Assembly: GCA_964627535.1 (NCBI GenBank)
Contig: CAZVJW010000016.1
Location: 11,106 to 75,105, forward strand
Direction of reading: 5' to 3'
Origin: UBA1447 sp964627535
Lineage (GTDB): Bacteria; Bacillota; Clostridia; Oscillospirales; Acutalibacteraceae
Length of the DNA stretch: 64,000 nucleotides
Shown: positions 26,859 to 34,956 of the stretch, one piece after another
Layout: the number at the start of each line of letters is the position of its first letter
Numbering within the stretch: the first letter of the stretch is position 1
The notes under the pieces: model-generated
What the model was told of the DNA's origin: nothing
Database searches by the model: none
Seen by the model: only the letters and a program-made list of their open reading frames with translations
Position numbers and translations under genes: made by a program

Positions 26859-28382
26859 CTAAAGCTTGCCGAGCTTGGCGAAGCTTGACTTGAGGGCGGG
26901 ATAAACATCTTTATAAAGGTCATAATATTTTGCGTAGTCTTTCGCGTTCGCTTCGTCAGGTGTTTGCGAGGAGCCGTATTTGATGACCTGCGCGCATGCC
27001 TGCGGGACACTTTCGTAGATCCCCGCTCCCACTCCCGCCAGAAGCGCAACGCCGAGCGCCGGGCCTTCTTTCGAAGCGATTGTTTTAACGGAGCAGCCGT
27101 AAATATCGGCAAGCATGTGCCGCCAAAGAACGCTTTTGCTTCCTCCGCCGCAAATAGCCATATTATCGACAGCGATGTTCATTTCTTCAAGCACTGTCAG
27201 GCAGTCCTTCAGCGAATAGGATACGCCCTCCATCACAGCGCGCAGCAAATCGCGTTTTAAATGCATCGCCGAAAGCCCGAAGAAAACTCCCCTTGCATTC
27301 GCGTCAAGGTGCGGGGTGCGCTCGCCCATCAGATAGGGCAGATAAAGCAGCCTGTTCGCGCCTATCGGGGATTCACTGATTTCCTTGTCGATCAAATCAT
27401 AACTGTCCATATTCAATCCGCCGGCGGCTTCGATTTCCGCTTGGCAGAAATTATCCCTGAACCATTTCCTGGAAAGCCCCGCGCCCTGCGTAACACCCAT
27501 CACATGCCAAGCGCCCGGAACCGAACAGCAGAAGGTGTGAACCCTGCCTTTCAGGTCGATGGAAATGTTTGAGGTGTGGGCAAACACCACGCCGCTGCTG
27601 CCGATGGTGGTGAAGGCTTTGCCGTCTTCCACAACGCCTGTGCCGACCGCGGCGGCGGCATTGTCTCCCGCCCCGCCGACGACGATTGTGCCCGCTTTCA
27701 GTCCTGTTAACTCGGCAACCTTCTGTGAAATTTCGCCGGTAATATCCGGGGACTCATAAACCTTGCCCAAAAGTGTTTTATCTATTTCGAGTTTTTCCAA
27801 AACCTCGTCAGACCAGCAGCGGTTCGGGACATCCAAAAGCTGCATTCCCGAAGCGTCGGAAACCTCTGTGGCAAACTCGCCGGTGAGCATATACCGGATA
27901 TAATCCTTCGGCAGAAGGATATGCCGGCACTTTTCGTAAATCTCCGGCTCGTTGTTGCGCACCCAAAGAATTTTCGAGGCGGTGAAGCCGGTCAGGGCAG
28001 GGTTGGCGGTGATTTCAATCAGCCTCCGGGCGCCTACCCTTTGGGTGATTTCTTCGCATTCCTTTACCGTTCTCTGGTCGCACCAAATAATCGAGCGGCG
28101 CAGAACCTCTCCGTTTTTGTCGAGCATAACGAGGCCGTGCATCTGCCCGGAAAGGCCTATGCCGGCAACGCTTTCCTTTTCAACACCGCTTTTTTGCATG
28201 ACGGCTTTTATGGAGGAGACCGTCGCGTCCCACCAGTCCGCCGGTTCCTGCTCCGCATAGCCGTTTTGCGGCTGATAAAGCGGATATTCCACTGTTTCGG
28301 AGGCGACGACTTCTCCCGCCTGGGTAAACAGCACGGTTTTTGTGCCGGATGTTCCTATATCGATACCGATTAAATATTTCAC
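26859..28382 (-). CDS. xylB: Xylulokinase
   Basis: Phosphorylates D-xylulose to xylulose-5-phosphate. FGGY kinase fold: phosphate loop YLIGIDIGTSGTKT at the N-terminus, substrate motif GLSGQMHGLVMLD, catalytic Asp in GGAGDNAAAAVG, and second-domain GGGSKSVLWRHMLADI. I choose GTG at 28382 as start because AGGGGG lies seven bases upstream; a start further 5' would contain that site. Length is then 507. It follows xylA by 23 bases. Confidence 0.95.
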   Translation of the reverse strand: MKYLIGIDIGTSGTKTVLFTQAGEVVASETVEYPLYQPQNGYAEQEPADWWDATVSSIKAVMQKSGVEKESVAGIGLSGQMHGLVMLDKNGEVLRRSIIWCDQRTVKECEEITQRVGARRLIEITANPALTGFTASKILWVRNNEPEIYEKCRHILLPKDYIRYMLTGEFATEVSDASGMQLLDVPNRCWSDEVLEKLEIDKTLLGKVYESPDITGEISQKVAELTGLKAGTIVVGGAGDNAAAAVGTGVVEDGKAFTTIGSSGVVFAHTSNISIDLKGRVHTFCCSVPGAWHVMGVTQGAGLSRKWFRDNFCQAEIEAAGGLNMDSYDLIDKEISESPIGANRLLYLPYLMGERTPHLDANARGVFFGLSAMHLKRDLLRAVMEGVSYSLKDCLTVLEEMNIAVDNMAICGGGSKSVLWRHMLADIYGCSVKTIASKEGPALGVALLAGVGAGIYESVPQACAQVIKYGSSQTPDEANAKDYAKYYDLYKDVYPALKSSFAKLGKL

Positions 28383-28405
28383 AATAATCCCCCTAAAATT
28401 CAATT

Positions 28406-29725
28406 TCAGCCGAACATAATAGCGTTCATGATATTTTCAAGATATTCCTGCTTACCGCTTTCGACCGAATCGATCACATCGCCTTTCGCGAGGGCATACT
28501 TTTCCAAATCGCCCATCGTCACTTTTCCGGCGACGATATCCGCGCCGATGCCCGTTTTGTAGCTTGCGTAGCGGTTTTCGACAAAGCTGTCCATCCTGCC
28601 GTCTTCCATAATCTTCGCGGCAATCCGCAGGCCGAGCGCGAAAGCATCCATCCCGGCGATATAGGAATGGAAAATATCTTCAAGCGTATACGACCCGCGG
28701 CGGGCTTTGGCGTCAAAATTGAGGCCGCCGTGAACAAATCCGCCTGCCTTAATCACCTCAAGCATGCAAAGGGTCGTGTCATAAACATTAGTCGGGAACT
28801 GGTCGGTATCCCAGCCGAGCAGCATATCGCCCTGATTGGCGTCAATAGAACCGAACACACCGTTCAGGCGGGCAACACAAAGCTCATGCTGGAAAGTATG
28901 CTGCGCCAAAGTGGCGTGGTTCGCCTCGACATTCATTTTAAAATCTTTATCCAGGCCGTATTTGCGAAGGAAAGCCAGAACAGTTGCCACATCAAAATCA
29001 TATTGATGCTTGGTTGGCTCTTTCGGTTTTGGCTCGATATAGAAATAGCCCTTGAAGCCGATGCTCCTGCCATAATCCACCGCAAGGTGCATCAGGCGCG
29101 CCATGTTGTCCAGTTCCAACCCCATGTCGGTGTTCAGCAGTGTATCATAACCTTCCCTGCCGCCCCAAAAAACATAGCCGTTGCCGCCGAGTTTGACGGT
29201 GATTTCAAGCGCCTTTTTAATCTGCGCCGCGGCGAATGCGAACACATCGGCATTGCAGGCAGTACCGGCACCGTGCATATAGCGGGGGTTGCTGAAGCAG
29301 TTCGCGGTGCCCCAAAGAAGTTTCTTGCCGCTTTTCTTCATCAGCCCATCGATAACCGGAACAATTTCATCAAGGCGCGCGTTTGTTTCGGCAAGGTTCT
29401 TGCCTTCCGGCGCTATGTCGCGGTCATGGAAGCAAAAATAGTCAATGGAAAGCTTATCCAAAATCTCAAAACAGGCATACGCCTTATTCTTAGCAATATC
29501 CATCGGAGTATCGCCGCCAAAGGTTTTATCGGCAGTGCCGGGGCCGAACATATCGGAGCCTTCGCCGCACATGGTGTGCCAATAAGAAACCGCGAACTTC
29601 ATTTGCTCACGCATGGTCTTACCGTTGATGATTTCCTCCGGGTTATAGTAGCGGAACGCAAGAGGATTCTTCGAATTGGCTTCCTCGTATTTAATTTTTG
29701 GAACAGTCGTGAAAAATTCTTTCAT
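28406..29725 (-). CDS. xylA: Xylose isomerase
   Basis: Converts D-xylose to D-xylulose. The catalytic base pair His100/Asp103 lies in YFCFHDRDIAPEG; metal ligands fall in VFWGGREGYDTL, EPKPKEPTKHQYDFD and NVEANHATLAQHTF. The 439-residue length marks the longer class II enzyme common in Clostridia and Bacteroidetes. It is first gene of the xyl operon; its promoter overlaps that of ackA. Confidence 0.97.
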   Translation of the reverse strand: MKEFFTTVPKIKYEEANSKNPLAFRYYNPEEIINGKTMREQMKFAVSYWHTMCGEGSDMFGPGTADKTFGGDTPMDIAKNKAYACFEILDKLSIDYFCFHDRDIAPEGKNLAETNARLDEIVPVIDGLMKKSGKKLLWGTANCFSNPRYMHGAGTACNADVFAFAAAQIKKALEITVKLGGNGYVFWGGREGYDTLLNTDMGLELDNMARLMHLAVDYGRSIGFKGYFYIEPKPKEPTKHQYDFDVATVLAFLRKYGLDKDFKMNVEANHATLAQHTFQHELCVARLNGVFGSIDANQGDMLLGWDTDQFPTNVYDTTLCMLEVIKAGGFVHGGLNFDAKARRGSYTLEDIFHSYIAGMDAFALGLRIAAKIMEDGRMDSFVENRYASYKTGIGADIVAGKVTMGDLEKYALAKGDVIDSVESGKQEYLENIMNAIMFG

Positions 29726-29751
29726 GTTTATGTCTCCTTTTAAAAATAGTC

Positions 29752-29806
29752 CTTGAAATATTAAATGCTTGTGTTTATAATATATCAGTTATGTTATTGT
29801 TTCAAG
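29752..29806. promoter_or_regulatory. Overlapping divergent promoters of xylA and ackA with flanking palindrome
   Basis: Plus strand (ackA): -35 TTGAAA 29753-29758, 17 bases, -10 TATAAT 29776-29781. Minus strand (xylA): -35 TTGAAA 29805-29800, 17 bases, -10 TATTAT 29782-29777. The two -10 boxes share five bases, so only one polymerase could bind at a time. CTTGAAA (29752-29758) and TTTCAAG (29800-29806) form a symmetric pair around the centre. Confidence 0.7.
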
Positions 29807-29834
29807 TAAAAAAATATCAACGGAGGCATTTATT

Positions 29835-31046
29835 TTGAAAATTCTTGTCATTAACGCCGGCAGCTCGTCTTTGAAATACCAGCTGTTCACCATGACAGGC
29901 GAAAAAGTTCTGGCAAAGGGCGTCTGCGAACGCATAGGGTTAGACGGCAAAATCAGCGGTTCAACTGCCAAAGGCAGCAAGTTCGAATACGATGTTGTCC
30001 TCAACAACCACACCAAAGCGTTTTTGGAGGTTGCAAAGGTCCTTACACAGGGTGAATTCAAGGTGCTTGACAGCCTTTCCGAAATTGCTGCAATAGGGCA
30101 TCGTGTTGTACAGGGCGGGTCTATATTCAATAAAAGCGTGCTTGTTGACGAAGAAGTCATAGCCGGCATTGAAAACCTGATTGACCTGGCTCCCCTGCAC
30201 AATGCCGCGCATTTGCAGGGAATTAATGCCTGCCGCGAAGTATTCGGCAAAGATCTGCCGGAAGTAGTTGTTTTTGATAACGCGTTCCATTCCACGATGC
30301 CCCCGGAAGTTTTCCTTTTTGGCGTACCTTACGAGTATTATGAAAAGTATAACCTTCGCAAATACGGCTTCCACGGCACATCGCACCGTTTTGTCAGCCA
30401 GCGCTGCGCCGATGTGATGGGCAGAGACATAAAGGAACTGAAAATAATCACCTGCCATCTCGGCAATGGCTGTTCTATAACCGCTGTTATGCACGGTAAG
30501 GTACTGGATACAAGCATGAGCCTTACACCGCTCGACGGCTTTATTATGGGCACCCGTTCAGGCGGCATCGACCCGTCCGCAGTGCTTTACCTTCAGCAAA
30601 AGGAAGGCTGGACGCCGCATCAAACCGATGAGATTCTCAATAAAAAATCCGGCATTTTAGGGGTTTCCGGCGTTTCCAGCGATGACCGCGATGTGAAGAC
30701 CGCTGAGTTAAAAGGCAACAAGAGAGCCGCACTTGCGAGAAAAATGCAAAGGTACCAAATAAGAAAGTTCGTAGGCAGCTATGTGGCAGCAATGGACGGT
30801 GTTGACGCGATCGTTTTCACCGGAGGAATCGGCGAAAACACCTTGGACCTCAGAGCAAGCGTCTGCAACAACTTAAGCTTTTTAGGCATTAAGATTGACG
30901 AGGAAATGAATAAAAAGCTTGTTAAAGGCAAAGAGGGAGAACTTTCCACAGCGGAATCCAAGGTAAGAATATTTGTTCTGCCGACAAACGAGGAGCTGGT
31001 TATCGCAAGGGATACGAAGGAAATTGTAGAAGAATTGACGAAATAG
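29835..31046 (+). CDS. ackA: Acetate kinase
   Basis: Makes ATP and acetate from acetyl phosphate, the energy-yielding end step of acetate fermentation. ASKHA fold with KILVINAGSSSLKYQL at the N-terminus, GHRVVQGG, HGTSHRFVS and FTGGIGEN motifs. Length 403 is normal. The start is TTG at 29835 with ACGGAGG eight bases upstream. No pta gene is adjacent. It is divergent from xylA. Confidence 0.97.
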   Translation: MKILVINAGSSSLKYQLFTMTGEKVLAKGVCERIGLDGKISGSTAKGSKFEYDVVLNNHTKAFLEVAKVLTQGEFKVLDSLSEIAAIGHRVVQGGSIFNKSVLVDEEVIAGIENLIDLAPLHNAAHLQGINACREVFGKDLPEVVVFDNAFHSTMPPEVFLFGVPYEYYEKYNLRKYGFHGTSHRFVSQRCADVMGRDIKELKIITCHLGNGCSITAVMHGKVLDTSMSLTPLDGFIMGTRSGGIDPSAVLYLQQKEGWTPHQTDEILNKKSGILGVSGVSSDDRDVKTAELKGNKRAALARKMQRYQIRKFVGSYVAAMDGVDAIVFTGGIGENTLDLRASVCNNLSFLGIKIDEEMNKKLVKGKEGELSTAESKVRIFVLPTNEELVIARDTKEIVEELTK

Positions 31047-31095
31047 CGGTAGGGCGATGGTTTGCCCTCGCCGTTGCAAATCTATAATAATGTTG

Positions 31096-31118
31096 GGGCC
31101 GCCTTTGGCGGTCCTTTT
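31096..31118 (+). terminator. Terminator after ackA
   Basis: GGGCCGCC, loop TTT, GGCGGTCC (one G-U pair), then TTTT. It lies 50 bases after the ackA stop. Confidence 0.7.
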
Positions 31119-31182
31119 GTCTACCTCACAGCCGCCAAATACTAATCTCTTGTTATTTGGGATTAGTATATCGGCAACAGCT
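31117..31182 (+). repeat. Direct repeat with 31-bp ATACTAATC palindrome, left of the DUF6273 gene
   Basis: TTGTCTACCTCACAGCCGCC leads into a 31-base palindrome (31139-31169) with perfect 9-bp arms ATACTAATC and GATTAGTAT, then ATCGGC and ACAGCT. Nearly the same sequence recurs at 33078-33141 to the right of the gene. The palindrome tips equal those of the 103-bp element family. The rest of 31047-31435 holds only the ackA terminator and a promoter. Confidence 0.75.
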
Positions 31183-31321
31183 ACTTTGAAAAAGGAGCCT
31201 TTACTTGCCTCGCTTGCGACAAGAGATCCAAAGATGGGTTCCTATCCAACACCTAATTGCACCGCACCCGGGTGCAGACCGGCAAAAGGAGAAACTTTAC
31301 TTGTTTTTCTAAATTAAAACA

Positions 31322-31350
31322 TTGTAAAGATAGAAATTAAGTGATATAAT
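31322..31350 (+). promoter_or_regulatory. Promoter of the DUF6273 gene
   Basis: -35-like TTGTAA (31322-31327), 17 bases, extended -10 TGATATAAT (TATAAT at 31345-31350), leaving an 85-base leader before the ATG at 31436. Confidence 0.6.
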
Positions 31351-31435
31351 TTTACAAAAGAATTCGCAGAGCGGTTTGCTGACGCTGGGTTAATCCCGCA
31401 AAAACAAAACCAAATTTGACAGGAGGACATAGAAA

Positions 31436-33007
31436 ATGAAAAAAATCTCCAAACGGCTTTTCGGCGCAATGCTGGCAATCATCATGGTGGTATCAATAGC
31501 CCCAGCCGGTGTTTTTAATGCCTCTGCAACCCCCGCCGCTCAAAGCGATTACGTCACCGGCGACATCTTCACCTACGGCTCCTACCCCCAGTCAAAAGTA
31601 ACAGACGCGGCATTAATCACCAATCTGAATGCCCAAACGCTTCAGCCGGACAATACCGTCACATACGGCGGTTCAAAATACAAACGGGTCTTTTTTACGC
31701 AGTACACGCCATATTATGTTGGTATAACTGGAACTGAAATTAATAGTTATCAAGACGACAACGGCTATTTTATCAACACTGTTTACTGGTTCAAATTCGA
31801 ACCGCTGCAGTGGCGAGTACTTTCCAACACAAACGGTGAGCTGTTCGTCATGGCAGAGAAATTATTAGATTCAAAGGCATACAATCAAGCTTATACGAGT
31901 GTCACATGGGAAACTTGCACATTGCGCACTTGGCTCAATAATGATTTTTACAGTACCGCCTTCTCTTCAGCCGAGCAGGCGGCAATAGAAACGAGCGCCA
32001 TTGTCAATGAAGATAACTCCTTGAACGATACAGACGGCGGTAACAATACAAGCGATAAGCTGTTTTTACTCTCGTCATCTGAGGCGCTTAGTACTGCTTA
32101 TGGCTTTGATTCGAACCCAAACACTTCTGATACTGCCCGTAAGGCACAGGGGACGGACTTTTCAAAAAGCAGCGGGCTTTTCGTAACTGCAGATAGTCCT
32201 TATTCGGGAAATAGCAACTGGTGTTTGCGGTCGCCCGGATGGGATCAAAAATATATCCGTATTGTCAACATCGATGGCTATTTCGTCGACAGCATGAATG
32301 TCCACTTAACATACGGCGGTATCCGCCCCGCTTTCAAAATAAACCGGACATCGATTATCCCCACATCAATCAAAATCGCAGCTGACAATTACACACCAGC
32401 TTTCGGGTCAACTTTCACGGTCAGCGCGGATTTCTCATCATCAACCTTGGCATTCGACTCAGGCACGGTCAGCTATTCTTTCAGCGACCCATCGGCATTT
32501 TCGGTAAGCGGCGGTATGACCTTCACCGGCACTGCCTCGAGCGGAACAGCGTCGATTAATGTTACTGCTTTGAAAGCCGGTCACTATACGGTGACATTTT
32601 CCACAACCGATGGTGCAAGCTCGACGGGCACAATTGATGTGCAGGGAACCGTCAATATTACAAAAGGCGGCATTTTGCTTGGCGATACACTCAAAATCAA
32701 AATCCCTTGGTACACCTTATATAAGAACAGCAAAAATGACATCCAACTGGGCATTACACCGGCACCGGGTGCGGGTGAGACCGCTGTGTGGTCATCGGAT
32801 AACCCGGGCAAAGTCCAGGTTGACCAAACCGGCAAGGTGAAAAACCTTGATTTCTTTGCCCGTTCAGCTAATATTACGGTTAAACTGCTGGACAGCAATA
32901 ATAATGTTCTCGCAACCGATTCTGTAAAAATCGTATTCTATCGATTCGATTATGAACCAATAATCCAGTTGCTGCTGAAGATACTTGACATGTTTTTAAC
33001 CGGCTGA
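31436..33007 (+). CDS. Secreted DUF6273 protein with Ig-like C-terminal region
   Basis: A 523-residue exported protein. Signal peptide about 1-31 (AMLAIIMVVSIAPAGVFNASA). A DUF6273 domain (about 38-305) has the recurrent elements FTYGSYPQ, FKFEPLQWRVLSN, TCTLRTWLNNDFY, SSSEALS, NWCLRSPG and GGIRPAFKIN, which resemble a C-type-lectin-like fold. Beta-sandwich repeats (about 310-400) and a Big2-like segment (VWSSDNPGKVQVDQTGKV) follow, ending in a short hydrophobic helix. AGGAGG precedes the ATG. The ligand is unknown. Confidence 0.82.
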   Translation: MKKISKRLFGAMLAIIMVVSIAPAGVFNASATPAAQSDYVTGDIFTYGSYPQSKVTDAALITNLNAQTLQPDNTVTYGGSKYKRVFFTQYTPYYVGITGTEINSYQDDNGYFINTVYWFKFEPLQWRVLSNTNGELFVMAEKLLDSKAYNQAYTSVTWETCTLRTWLNNDFYSTAFSSAEQAAIETSAIVNEDNSLNDTDGGNNTSDKLFLLSSSEALSTAYGFDSNPNTSDTARKAQGTDFSKSSGLFVTADSPYSGNSNWCLRSPGWDQKYIRIVNIDGYFVDSMNVHLTYGGIRPAFKINRTSIIPTSIKIAADNYTPAFGSTFTVSADFSSSTLAFDSGTVSYSFSDPSAFSVSGGMTFTGTASSGTASINVTALKAGHYTVTFSTTDGASSTGTIDVQGTVNITKGGILLGDTLKIKIPWYTLYKNSKNDIQLGITPAPGAGETAVWSSDNPGKVQVDQTGKVKNLDFFARSANITVKLLDSNNNVLATDSVKIVFYRFDYEPIIQLLLKILDMFLTG

Positions 33008-33034
33008 GGATTATTCAACACGTTAGAATTTTAG

Positions 33035-33077
33035 GCTGACTGCACACGGTAAAATTATCGTTGCAGTCGGCTTTTGT
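33035..33077 (+). terminator. Terminator after the DUF6273 gene
   Basis: GCTGACTGCA (33035-33044) pairs with TGCAGTCGGC (33062-33071) with one mismatch, followed by TTTT. It lies 28 bases after the stop. Confidence 0.75.
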
Positions 33078-33205
33078 GTCTACCTCTCAGTCGCCAAATA
33101 CTAATCTCTTATAATTTGGGATTAGTATATCGGCGCCAGCTTTTTTCATCTACCTCTCAGACGCCTTTGGCGCCAGCTCGCCTTCAAAGGCGAGCCAAAG
33201 CGGGG
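33078..33205 (+). repeat. Direct repeat right of the DUF6273 gene, followed by GGCGCC palindromes
   Basis: GTCTACCTCTCAGTCGCC, the 31-base palindrome ATACTAATC...GATTAGTAT (33098-33128), then CGGCGCCAGC. A second CTACCTCTCAG unit at 33151 without the insert runs into CGCCTTTGGCGCCAGCT and the palindrome GCTCGCCTTCAAAGGCGAGC. Comparison of the two shows the 31-base palindrome as an insert within an older CTACCTC-type repeat. Confidence 0.7.
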
Positions 33206-33232
33206 GTTCCCCGTTCTTGCCTCCTCGTATAA

Positions 33233-33516
33233 TATATTTACGGTGTTTTTAACAAGGATACCGTAGAAAAACTTGTTATCCTGAAATGGATATGGGATAA
33301 TAAGCGTAACAGACAGAGGGCGCAGGAACTCCACCTTGAAGCGATGCTTCGCAAGAAAGAATTGCGCCTCTGTCCTTACGGTTAGATACGAATGAGCTGG
33401 ATAGCTGCCCAAGTGGATGCGCTGAATATCTAACGAGGTTGTATTGCCGCCAAACCAAGAATGACAGCAAGGACAGCTTCATCATCGCCGAAGAAGAACC
33501 AGAGAACAACAAATGA
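33233..33516 (+). pseudogene. Possible frameshifted gene remnant
   Basis: Two overlapping open frames in different phases look like one broken protein tail. The first (33233-33385, 50 codons) reads ...EKLVILKWIWDNKRN... and ends LRLCPYG. The second (33340-33516, 58 codons) reads ...LRLDTNELDSCPSGCAEYL... and ends EEEPENNK. Neither has an ATG. I do not recognise the family. It ends 15 bases before the M29-like gene. Confidence 0.35.
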
Positions 33517-33531
33517 AAGCGAGGGAATGTC

Positions 33532-34443
33532 ATGAACTTTAATACTATTTCAACAACTTGGACTTTGCTTGAAAAAACCGCAAAAATCTTAATACTCATC
33601 GAATCAGAAAGGCTATCCATTGCCGAGAAGATAAAAAAAGACAATCTAATTAACGTGGCAGAAGTAAAGATTATTGACATAAACATTGACAAGACATATG
33701 ATCAGGAAATGATGGCTTTGACGGATAAAGATTTGCTAATTGTTTTGCTAACCATGGATGGTTTTATGAGTAAGGGCTATCGTAATAGATTTTCCCCTTT
33801 CTCAAAGCCTCCTGGGTTTGTGGGAAAATACATCTTTATTCGCTTGGGCATACCGGAAGAGTCTTTGCTGTCTGGACTTAATACCAACATCGACAAGGTG
33901 GAATCCATTATCCATGAATATCAAGCATTTGACAGCGGCAAAAAGGTAAGGGTTACCACTGATAGAGGTACGGATATCACCACGCAAATTGCATATCAAG
34001 AACTGCTTCCTTACCATGCCCGTTCATTAGGAGGCAATGCTTTTCTTCCTCCGGCAGAAATATCAGAAGAGTTGAAACCTTCCTCAACCAATGGGATTAT
34101 CGTGGTGGATGTTACCGTGGGGGAAATTAGATTCGGACCTGACTTAATTGATTCTCTTGGCATAGTCGACAGTGAAGTTAGAATAACTGTTAAAGACGGG
34201 CTTGTTGTAGATATTGATGGTGGTGACATAGCACAACGTTTGAAAGCTGGTTTGGGCAGGTTAGATAGGAATCTACAATTATTGGTGGAATTAGGTCACG
34301 GATTATCCGACCTCTCTCCCACAGGGATTATCGGGGTTGATGAAAGCATGAACGGAACCTGTCATTTTGGCATTGGCAATCGCAATCCATATCACGTTGA
34401 TGTTGTCATTTCCAATCCTAAGTTTGAAATTATCAGCAAATAA
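33532..34443 (+). CDS. M29 aminopeptidase-like protein (COG2309 type)
   Basis: A 303-residue protein. The C-terminal part carries a metal-site pattern of the M29 aminopeptidase and NicX superfamily: ELGHGLSDLSPTG, VDESMNGTCHFGIG and NPYHVDVV, giving Glu, Glu/Asp and His ligands. The N-terminal half is an alpha/beta domain. It is shorter than true AmpS/AmpT (about 400), so it may not be a peptidase; NicX-like ring-opening enzymes share the fold. GAGGG precedes the ATG. There is no partner gene. Confidence 0.65.
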   Translation: MNFNTISTTWTLLEKTAKILILIESERLSIAEKIKKDNLINVAEVKIIDINIDKTYDQEMMALTDKDLLIVLLTMDGFMSKGYRNRFSPFSKPPGFVGKYIFIRLGIPEESLLSGLNTNIDKVESIIHEYQAFDSGKKVRVTTDRGTDITTQIAYQELLPYHARSLGGNAFLPPAEISEELKPSSTNGIIVVDVTVGEIRFGPDLIDSLGIVDSEVRITVKDGLVVDIDGGDIAQRLKAGLGRLDRNLQLLVELGHGLSDLSPTGIIGVDESMNGTCHFGIGNRNPYHVDVVISNPKFEIISK

Positions 34444-34631
34444 TTCTTTCATTTCCCCCTTGACTTTTTATAGCTGGTCTATCGAAAGGAAGTGGCACAC
34501 GGAGTGTGACGGAGGATTCTTCATCTATTGTCTAACGTCTAATATCTAAAATGACTTCCCTATGGCAAACTAACAATTGTGCCAAAATCGGAAATATTTT
34601 ATTTCATTTTATAGATAACCATATAGAAATG

Positions 34632-34640
34632 TGATATAAT
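34632..34640 (+). promoter_or_regulatory. Extended -10 box
   Basis: TGATATAAT, with a weak -35 (TAGATA, 34612-34617). It points toward the short frame at 34640-34798 and perhaps onward to the methyltransferase at 34957. Confidence 0.35.
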
Positions 34641-34798
34641 TCAAAATTAGTATTGTTGATTATAAGTTATATAGCCTTATCAATCGCAAATGGGAGGATT
34701 GTTATCTGCAATCTACAGCACATTACCCGGATATAAAGCTAATAGCAGAAGGTATAGCTGCCCAGCAACAAATAGAGAAATTGCAGTTCGGTAAATAA
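34640..34798 (+). other. Short open frame, possible gene remnant
   Basis: A 52-codon frame between stops. Its peptide looks protein-like (LINRKWEDCYLQSTAHY, then IKLIAEGIAAQQQIEKL) but has no usual start codon. No family is recognised. The spacer 34441-34956 otherwise holds only short TCTAA-type simple repeats near 34520 and a REP copy. Confidence 0.25.
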
Positions 34799-34868
34799 GT
34801 CCCTGTCATCCTGAGCGAAGCGAAGGATCTCGGCTTTGCAAGGCGAATGAGATTCTTCGGCGCTGTGC
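34799..34868 (+). repeat. REP-like repeat, copy 2, with inverted partner
   Basis: CCCTGTCATCCTGAGCGAAG core followed after 15 bases by a degraded inverted copy (GAGATTCTTCGGCGC ... GACATACGG). The pair could fold into a long hairpin. Confidence 0.55.
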
Positions 34869-34956
34869 GCCTATGAAAGACATACGGCGAGAACGGTGGG
34901 TACGCAATGAGCACCCCTCCCCGCCCTTTTATACATTAGACAAAGAAGTGATTTAA

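Noticed and set aside
28667..29743. Long plus-strand open frame (358 codons) opposite xylA
   Set aside because: It is the antisense shadow of a certain xylA gene, has no ribosome site, and its peptide resembles no family.
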